Under the pieces are notes generated by a model. The model worked only from the letters and a program-made list of their open reading frames with translations, made no database searches and was not told the origin of the DNA. Source: Cyanobacteria bacterium UBA4641 (GTDB lineage: Bacteria; Cyanobacteriota; Vampirovibrionia; Gastranaerophilales; Gastranaerophilaceae). From it: DNA of 37,462 nt. The translations under genes were made by a program, and so were the position numbers. This document shows, one piece after another, positions 32,331 to 37,462 of this stretch. The stretch covers positions 44,471 to 81,932 of the forward strand of contig DHMN01000071.1 of NCBI GenBank assembly GCA_002405805.1, given 5' to 3'. Numbering within the stretch: the first letter of the stretch is position 1; each line of letters opens with the position of its first letter.

Positions 32331-32347
32331 ATGAGTTTATAAAGTAG

Positions 32348-32367
32348 GTTGGCATTGCTATGCCGAC
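32348..32367. repeat. GTTGGC/GCCGAC hairpin repeat
   Basis: GTTGGCAT (32348-32355), loop TGCT, ATGCCGAC (32360-32367), preceded by GTAG. Same family as 161-180. Confidence 0.65.
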
Positions 32368-32420
32368 AACGTAAACTAATTGTACAAAAAAGTCTATGTC
32401 ACCCTGAATAGCATAAAACA

Positions 32421-32448
32421 GCCTGTCCTCTTGGCATCCTGCCATCGG
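32421..32448. repeat. CT-rich octamer repeat, copy 4
   Basis: GCCTGTCCTCTTGGCATC then CTGCCATC, ending 14 bases from the stop of the minus-strand 125-residue gene. A truncated relative in the opposite orientation (GATGGCAGG, 37284-37292) lies downstream of the plus-strand 861-residue gene. Confidence 0.5.
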
Positions 32449-32462
32449 AACTTCCAAATTAC

Positions 32463-32840
32463 TTACTCAGCATCGTCCTCAGAGTCTTCGTCTTTTTTAA
32501 TAGCCTCTAAAACAAGTTGAGCCATTTCTTTTGCGATGACTTTTTGAGTATCTTCAGGACAGCTTTGCAACATATTCATTGCGGTTCTCAAAGTTGTATC
32601 AATGTCATACCAACGTCCGCGGCGATTGTCGTCCAAACCTGAACCTACTGCGCTGATAATATCATCAACAGCTTCAAATTTTTCATCTTCAATATTGTGT
32701 TCAATGATGATTTTAATCAAATTCAACGCAATTCGGATTTGTGTTTGGTCGTCAGTCTCTTCCAAAGTTTTTACTGCTTCAGATAACACCGGGTCTTTGT
32801 CATACCAACGTCTGTAGTGGTTTGAATACTCTTCTTTCAT
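32463..32840 (-). CDS. Small acidic protein with an internal duplication
   Basis: 125 residues, no signal peptide or membrane segment, acidic C-terminal tail (KKDEDSEDDAE). Two ~45-residue halves share a pattern: RRWYDKDPVLSEAVKTLEE .. IRIALNLIKIIIEHNI at ~10-50 and GRWYDIDTTLRTAMNMLQS .. KVIAKEMAQLVLEAI at ~75-115. Each begins R-W-Y-D-x-D and continues with two amphipathic helices, so the fold is probably a duplicated helical hairpin with a binding role. AAGGAG lies 8 bases before the ATG. It is 33 bases downstream of fixX and probably co-transcribed with fixCX, which might link it to that redox complex. No family is recognised. Confidence 0.7.
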   Translation of the reverse strand: MKEEYSNHYRRWYDKDPVLSEAVKTLEETDDQTQIRIALNLIKIIIEHNIEDEKFEAVDDIISAVGSGLDDNRRGRWYDIDTTLRTAMNMLQSCPEDTQKVIAKEMAQLVLEAIKKDEDSEDDAE

Positions 32841-32873
32841 ACTTTTGTCTCCTTTATTTCCTTTTCCAAATTA

Positions 32874-33149
32874 TTACCCTTGTTTAAATGTTATGCCTTT
32901 TGTACCTTTTGGATATTGCCAATCTATTGCTTTTTTCTCACACGCAATTCGGCACGCACCGCATTCTAGGCAGTTTTCATAATTTACAATTAATTCTTGT
33001 TTTTCTTCACTCCACTCATAAACTTCAGCGGGGCAAATATGTGTGCAGCAACGATTTTCGCAAAGTCTGCATTTCTCATTATCAGGTTTGAGATGAGATT
33101 CGGTATCAGGTGAGTATTTTAATGTGTATAATTTTTTATCTATATTCAT
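32874..33149 (-). CDS. fixX: FixX-like ferredoxin
   Basis: 91 residues from the ATG at 33149 (MNIDKKLYTL), which has GGAG 9 bases upstream and forms an ATGA overlap with the fixC stop; an ATG five codons earlier has no ribosome site. Nine cysteines are present: C27, C30, C34, C35, C39 (followed by Pro) and the cluster C60-xx-C63-xx-C66-xxx-C70. The closing WQYPKGTKGITF is typical of FixX. FixX passes electrons with FixC in the electron-transfer-flavoprotein:quinone oxidoreductase system. The extra N-terminal cysteines (CRLCENRCC) allow a second 4Fe-4S cluster, more than the one usually drawn for E. coli FixX. Confidence 0.92.
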   Translation of the reverse strand: MNIDKKLYTLKYSPDTESHLKPDNEKCRLCENRCCTHICPAEVYEWSEEKQELIVNYENCLECGACRIACEKKAIDWQYPKGTKGITFKQG

Positions 33150-34444
33150 AACAAAATACTCCATAATAATCTGACAAGCGCAATTGCATCCTTAAACAGT
33201 TCAACAAGTTTTCTGTCTGTGAAAATACTTTTGATAAACTTGTGATAATGTGCTTTTTTCGGCGTGCCATCTGCAGATGTGAACATTTCAAAAAATGCAT
33301 TAATTTTTTTTAAATAGTATGAAAAGAATGCTTTTTGTCTTGAATGAGCAACTTCCATCAAATCTTTATATGTTTTTAAATCTTTTAATACGAAAGAATT
33401 TTTCAAAGCTTGTTCGTATTCTTTCAAAACTTTTCTTGAAAAATCTCCGCTATCTATTGCTTTGATTATTGTTTCTGCGGCAAGTTTTCCACTAATCATG
33501 GCAAGATTTGTACCTTCCCAATGGAGATTATTTACCAACATGCCTGCATCCCCAACAACCAAAACTCCGTTATCACAAAGTTTTGGAACTTTTTTATACC
33601 CGCCTTCCGGTATCAAGTGAGCAGAATATTCTTTTAATGTTCCACCTTCAATTAGCGGCGCAATAGAAGGATGTTTCTTCAATTCTTCAAGAATTTCAAA
33701 CGGTCTGTAGTTAGAGTCAATTAAATCATTTAATGTAATGCCAAGTCCGATTGTTACAGAATCAGTATTGGTATACATAAACCCAAGCCCCAACATACCA
33801 AGCATAGGTCCGCCGAAAATTTCAACAATTGAACCTTCATCATCTTTTATGTGGAATCTTTGATTGATAGTTTCCTTGCCTAACTGAATAACTTCTTTTA
33901 CGCTTAGCGCAACATCTTTGGGCTCAATTTCTTTTCTCAAGCCGATTTGTTTTGCAAGGAGTGAATTAACACCGTCTGCCAAAACAACAACATCTGCGTA
34001 AAAATCTTCAAGTTCAGTTTTTACTCCGATAACTTTTCCATCTTCTTTTATGAGTTCACGCACAACAGTTTCTTCAACGATATACGCACCGGCTCTTCGC
34101 GCCTCTTCTGCCGCCCAACGGTCAAATTTTCCTCTAATTACGGTGTAACTTGAGTTACCATCTTTTCGGTAAGTTATTGTTGTGGAGTCATTTTCGCCAA
34201 GAATTTCAAAATTATGCTCAATATTTCGTCTTTCAATAGGAGCATCTGTTTCAAAGTTTGGAAAAACTTCTTTAGTTGCTTTTGTATAAATCGCGCCCCC
34301 AAATACATTTTTACTGCCTGCAAACATTCCGCGCTCAATTACGACCACTTCTTTTCCTGCTCGCGCAAGCGTAATTGCACAGGAAATTCCTGCAGGCCCT
34401 GCTCCAACGACTATAACATCAGTTTTGTTATCTCTTTTAAGCAT
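33146..34444 (-). CDS. fixC: FixC-like electron-transfer flavoprotein:quinone oxidoreductase
   Basis: 432 residues from the ATG at 34444 with GAGAG 6-7 bases upstream; a TTG seven codons earlier is less likely. The FAD-binding Rossmann motif DVIVVGAGPAGISCAITLARAG is at ~9-30 with the acidic end E-R (VVVIERG). FGGAIYT, a central TVIRGKFDRWAAEEA and the late VLVVGDAGMLVNNLHWEGTNLAM (FAD-contact GD motif) place it in the FixC/ETF-QO family. The C-terminal region includes a Lys/Phe-rich segment near the membrane surface. Together with FixX it receives electrons from the FixAB flavoprotein and passes them to quinone, or takes part in flavin-based bifurcation. fixA and fixB are not in this window. 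It is first in a three-gene minus-strand operon. Confidence 0.93.
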   Translation of the reverse strand: MLKRDNKTDVIVVGAGPAGISCAITLARAGKEVVVIERGMFAGSKNVFGGAIYTKATKEVFPNFETDAPIERRNIEHNFEILGENDSTTITYRKDGNSSYTVIRGKFDRWAAEEARRAGAYIVEETVVRELIKEDGKVIGVKTELEDFYADVVVLADGVNSLLAKQIGLRKEIEPKDVALSVKEVIQLGKETINQRFHIKDDEGSIVEIFGGPMLGMLGLGFMYTNTDSVTIGLGITLNDLIDSNYRPFEILEELKKHPSIAPLIEGGTLKEYSAHLIPEGGYKKVPKLCDNGVLVVGDAGMLVNNLHWEGTNLAMISGKLAAETIIKAIDSGDFSRKVLKEYEQALKNSFVLKDLKTYKDLMEVAHSRQKAFFSYYLKKINAFFEMFTSADGTPKKAHYHKFIKSIFTDRKLVELFKDAIALVRLLWSILL

Positions 34445-34464
34445 AAAATTCTCTCTTGCTTGCA

Positions 34465-34493
34465 ATTATACACTAAAATTCCATCCTTGTGAA
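34465..34493 (-). promoter_or_regulatory. Sigma70 promoter of fixCX
   Basis: TTCACA (34493-34488, one mismatch), 17-base spacer, perfect TATAAT (34470-34465) on the minus strand. Transcription would begin near 34458, 14 bases before the fixC ATG. Confidence 0.65.
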
Positions 34494-34617
34494 TAGTTAG
34501 GCGGAATTAAACCCTTTTGACAGATATTTTCATGTTTAAAGTTTGTAAATTTAAGTTAAATTTTAGCAAAAATTCCTTGCGTTTTGTTTTAGTATGAATG
34601 AAAATACATAAAAACGG

Positions 34618-37203
34618 ATGTGTGAAATGTTAGTAAATAGTGCAACAAATTTTCGAATAGGCAAGCAGCGATACAAAGAGGAGTACCAGTCTCCAAAGAA
34701 TCAGGCACCACTATCCTCTTCTTTAAATACTTCCTATTCACAAAATACTTATCGAGATATTAAGAGACCTTTAAAAACGAATCATTCAGATTTAGCTTTT
34801 GAAGGTCTTTCTCTTTATAATAAATTAGAGAAAGTCTACAGCAAAAGCGAATTTGAAAAATGGGCTGACACTTATGTCGGCAAAATGGGAAGAGAATTGC
34901 TTGAAGATATTACGGAAAAACACAAAGCCGAAACTTCAAAACTAATTTCCGTTGAAGGCGACAAAATCATTCTTGCCAAAAAATCAATTCCGCATTTGGC
35001 TTGGGATGGAATAATTTATCCGTTCAAAATTCTCCCCGGAGATATGCTAAACGGCACCGTTGAATTGTTAGGCAAAATTCCGGGACTAAAAGATTGGTCC
35101 GGTAGAGTTTTAGAAAAACCTTTATTTAAAAACATAAGACAACGTTCAAAATTGGATGCAAAAATCAACTCTCTACGCGGTCTAATTACATACAGAGATT
35201 CAAAAATCACATCAGAACTTGAAAAATACGCAAAAGCAAACGGAACGACAGTTGACAAAATTCCTGCCGATGTAAAAGCAAGTTTGATTAAAAATGTCGA
35301 CGATAAAATGGGTTCAAGCGTATTCCAAAGTGAATTAAAAATGTTTGACCCAAAATCAGGGAACTATGATACAAAGCACGAAAGAGCTTTGAACAGATTA
35401 GTTTCAGGTCTTCCGCCTGCAATATTCTTGGCAAACGATGCTTATAACTTGTCAAGAATGATGGATGATGACCCAAAAGCCGCAAGCCACGAAAGTAAAG
35501 TCAGATTTAAACAAGAAACAAGCAGAATTTTGACAAGCGGTTATTTGACCCTTATTACAATGGGTGCTTTCCAAAAATTCATCAACAAATCAAAAGCAGG
35601 TATCGTCCTAATTACCGGTTTGACAGTGCTTGTTACAGAAATGTTTTCACGTTTGTCTAACGGAAAACATATTGTGAGATTAACACCAGAAGAGGCTAGA
35701 GCAGAAAACGAAAAATTACACAACCCTGAAGCAAAAATCAAACCTTTGACATTTAAGGCAGAAGATAAAAAAGCCGATGAGGTTAAAACACCTAATCAAG
35801 CACAACAAAAACAAAAAGAACAAAAGCCATTGCTATCTTTTGATACAGTGATGAAAGCATCTGCAGCCGTTCTTGCTGCAGGGTATAGTATCAAAGGTAT
35901 TAAAAATCTTCCTGCTGTTAAAAAAGCAGCTTTGAAATATTTTGAAAACTTAAAAACCAATAACTCAAAATTGTATAATGAATTAGGCATTGACAAAATG
36001 TTTGAAAATATGGGTTCAGACCTCAAAAAAATGGACCCTAAAAAATACGAAAACTACACAGCAGAACAACTAAATCTTGAAAATGCGGTTAAGGCGTTTG
36101 AAAGCAAGGTTTTATACAGACCATTTACGGATTTATACAAAAAATTAACCACTCAAAAATATATCGTGGACGACAACAAATTAGCACTGACTGTGCAACA
36201 ACTTAAAGATAACGGTTTTGAAAAACTTGCCGATAAATATCAAAAAATTGCTGAAACAGGATTAAAAACAGTTGACGGAAATAAAATTATCGACTTAGGC
36301 GAAAAAGATAAAACTTTTAAAGTTAATCTTAAATTCTTGAAAAAAGAGTATGAAATTAACGTAAAACCGTTTGTTAATTTTGTAATTGCACCATTCAAAT
36401 TTTTATGGAATACTGTCACCCTTCCTTATTGGATGATTGATGAAAAATTGATGGGTGTATTCAGAAAAGCTAAGCCAAAATCCGACATGACTGATATGAA
36501 AGCTTTGGCAAACAGTTTTGACAAAATCAGCAAAAAAGCTGAGGCACTAAAAGACAAAAAGATAACAGAAGAACAATTCAAAGATTATATCCAAGTTAAT
36601 TTGCTAAAAGCATTTAACGAAGATTCTATGTCCAGTGTGTCAAACGCTGAATTATCAAACCTTGCAAAAACGGCTGCATCAATTGCAACAATTTGGTTCT
36701 TGATGACAGATAACTACAATATGGTAATGTTGAAATCAAACGGTAACGACAAACAAGGTGCTGAGACAAAATTCAAAGAAAGATTTGTCCAAGAAGGTTC
36801 AAGATTGTTCTATCAAACCTTGTTAATTGACTTATTCAATTCAACATTTGTAAAACAATACCACTCATCACTAATGGGTATGAGTATGGTTACTCTTGCT
36901 GATACAACATTAGGTGAAATGCTTACAAGGTCATCTGTCGGAACACCAATCAAACCGCACACAAGAGATGAATTGATTGACATTGAAACAAAACAAAATA
37001 ACTCAACCGGATTCAAGAAAAAATATTATAACTTTATGCAACGCTTGACAGGAAAACGTTCAATCAAGTCTTACGAAGTTGCTCCACGCAATGGCGCAAG
37101 TGCAGCTAAGGCTCCTGATATTCCATCAATTGCAAGCAGTAAACAATTTGTATTTTCTCAAGGTCAAAAAGATAGCACCCTTGAAAAAATGATTCGGAGT
37201 TAA
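34618..37203 (+). CDS. 861-residue F-x-G membrane protein, function unknown
   Basis: The first ATG (34618) and another three codons later are both possible; neither has a strong ribosome site. The polar N-terminal ~60 residues end in S-D-L-A-F-E-G-L (F61-G63). Hydrophobic segments are at ~266-276 (PPAIFLANDAY), ~300-315 (SGYLTLITMGAF), ~322-338 (AGIVLITGLTVLVTEMF), ~413-428 (ASAAVLAAGYSI), ~583-600 (PFVNFVIAPFKFLWNTV), ~690-700 and ~740-755. Between ~360 and 410 there is a Lys/Gln-rich linker. The segment with PPAIFLANDAYN .. TSGYLTLITMG aligns with the 297-residue protein at 28481, and HESKVRFKQETSR with TELKESVTRDYF of the 522-residue protein. No signal peptide. It is monocistronic with a terminator 40 bases downstream. 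Confidence 0.65.
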   Translation: MCEMLVNSATNFRIGKQRYKEEYQSPKNQAPLSSSLNTSYSQNTYRDIKRPLKTNHSDLAFEGLSLYNKLEKVYSKSEFEKWADTYVGKMGRELLEDITEKHKAETSKLISVEGDKIILAKKSIPHLAWDGIIYPFKILPGDMLNGTVELLGKIPGLKDWSGRVLEKPLFKNIRQRSKLDAKINSLRGLITYRDSKITSELEKYAKANGTTVDKIPADVKASLIKNVDDKMGSSVFQSELKMFDPKSGNYDTKHERALNRLVSGLPPAIFLANDAYNLSRMMDDDPKAASHESKVRFKQETSRILTSGYLTLITMGAFQKFINKSKAGIVLITGLTVLVTEMFSRLSNGKHIVRLTPEEARAENEKLHNPEAKIKPLTFKAEDKKADEVKTPNQAQQKQKEQKPLLSFDTVMKASAAVLAAGYSIKGIKNLPAVKKAALKYFENLKTNNSKLYNELGIDKMFENMGSDLKKMDPKKYENYTAEQLNLENAVKAFESKVLYRPFTDLYKKLTTQKYIVDDNKLALTVQQLKDNGFEKLADKYQKIAETGLKTVDGNKIIDLGEKDKTFKVNLKFLKKEYEINVKPFVNFVIAPFKFLWNTVTLPYWMIDEKLMGVFRKAKPKSDMTDMKALANSFDKISKKAEALKDKKITEEQFKDYIQVNLLKAFNEDSMSSVSNAELSNLAKTAASIATIWFLMTDNYNMVMLKSNGNDKQGAETKFKERFVQEGSRLFYQTLLIDLFNSTFVKQYHSSLMGMSMVTLADTTLGEMLTRSSVGTPIKPHTRDELIDIETKQNNSTGFKKKYYNFMQRLTGKRSIKSYEVAPRNGASAAKAPDIPSIASSKQFVFSQGQKDSTLEKMIRS

Positions 37204-37242
37204 TCTAGGGGTAAATATGTTGTTCGGTTAATGAAGATTATT

Positions 37243-37273
37243 AGGTTAGAGAGTATAAAATCTAACCTTTTTT
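37243..37273 (+). terminator. Intrinsic terminator of the 861-residue gene
   Basis: AGGTTAGA (37243-37250), 10-base loop, TCTAACCT (37261-37268), followed by a run of T to 37273. It starts 40 bases after the stop codon. Confidence 0.82.
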
Positions 37274-37311
37274 ATTTGTGTCGGATGGCAGGCTAGCTTT
37301 TTAATTTTGTC

Positions 37312-37370
37312 ATTCTGAAAGGATTAAAAATCAAGTTGCGCAGCAACGTAGATTTTATCCTATTCAGAAT
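37312..37370. repeat. Long ATTCTGAA-family hairpin
   Basis: Outer arms ATTCTGAA (37312-37319) and TTCAGAAT (37363-37370). Inner AGGATTAAAAATC pairs with GATTTTATCCT, and GTTGCG/CGCAAC-like bases cap it. The CTATCAATG flank matches the other copies. Confidence 0.8.
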
Positions 37371-37380
37371 CTATCAATGT

Positions 37381-37408
37381 TGTCACCCTGAACTTGTTTC
37401 AGGGTCTC
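37381..37408. repeat. CCCTGAA/TTTCAGGG palindromic repeat
   Basis: GTCACCCTGAAC, TTG, TTTCAGGGTCTC: sister of the copy at 18784-18811, with the inner bases changed in a compensatory way (GC/GC to CC/GG), so pairing is kept. Beyond it the window ends in the first half of another such repeat. Confidence 0.65.
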
Positions 37409-37462
37409 TAATATAACAAATTCTGCATTTGACTAATATGTTCAATTTGAGATGCTGAAACA

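Larger units (their letters stand above)
32109..32462. other. Gap dominated by a nested palindromic element
   Basis: No gene is seen. It contains the 213-bp palindrome (32118-32330), a GTTGGC/GCCGAC hairpin (32348-32367), a CACCCTGAA half repeat (~32399) and a CT-rich octamer array (32421-32448) near the end of the minus-strand 125-residue gene. Confidence 0.75.

Noticed and set aside
33150..33164. Earlier ATG for fixX giving five extra residues.
   Set aside because: It has no ribosome site, while the later ATG has GGAG and an ATGA overlap with fixC.

Overview
The window is AT-rich chromosomal DNA from a diderm, probably anaerobic bacterium. My best guess is a gut lineage of the non-photosynthetic sister group of cyanobacteria (Gastranaerophilales, 'Melainabacteria'). 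This guess rests on an autotransporter (which needs an outer membrane), oxygen-sensitive class III ribonucleotide reductase (nrdDG), fixCX electron-transfer genes, strong Shine-Dalgarno sites, and several lineage-type proteins with an F-(x)-G tripeptide near the N-terminus. It comes from pattern recognition and no search was run. I see no phage, insertion sequence, CRISPR array, rRNA or tRNA.

Layout. 1-6.2 kb: the edge of a minus-strand gene, then a 1,968-residue autotransporter adhesin whose passenger holds eleven tandem ~98-residue repeats. 6.3-11.5 kb (minus): a 503-residue F-x-G protein, a UvrD-type helicase fused to an Fe-S nuclease, and a small GNAT-like F-G protein. 11.7-17.2 kb: a small basic protein, nrdDG behind a cobalamin riboswitch, and an F-x-G membrane protein behind a ~200-nt leader RNA that looks like a transcription attenuator. 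17.4-25.7 kb: pgi, a DUF4145 membrane protein, a TPR protein, an EamA transporter with a beta-carbonic anhydrase, a thioredoxin, a DUF2971 protein, a 52-codon gene, an O-acetyltransferase and two tail-to-tail paralogous matrixin proteases. 25.9-32.1 kb (plus): pcrA-rnhA, an F-x-G membrane protein, map, a DUF429-like protein and a TPR membrane protein. 32.4-37.2 kb: fixC-fixX with a duplicated-motif protein, then an 861-residue F-x-G membrane protein.

How the genes fit together. Anaerobic dNTP synthesis (nrdDG) is predicted to be switched off by B12, which implies a B12-dependent reductase elsewhere in the genome. DNA maintenance is represented by two UvrD-family helicases and RNase HI. The cell surface and envelope are served by the autotransporter, the two secreted metalloproteases and a set of F-x-G proteins of unknown function, three of which are large, multi-membrane-segment and apparently related.

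Intergenic DNA is full of small palindromic repeats: an ATTCTGAA/TTCAGAAT family, a GTTGGC/GCCGAC hairpin family, a nested 213-bp palindrome, and a CT-rich octamer array lying just beyond the stop codons of several minus-strand genes. The most novel leads are the F-x-G protein set, the attenuator-like leader before the 522-residue gene, and the octamer arrays at gene ends.
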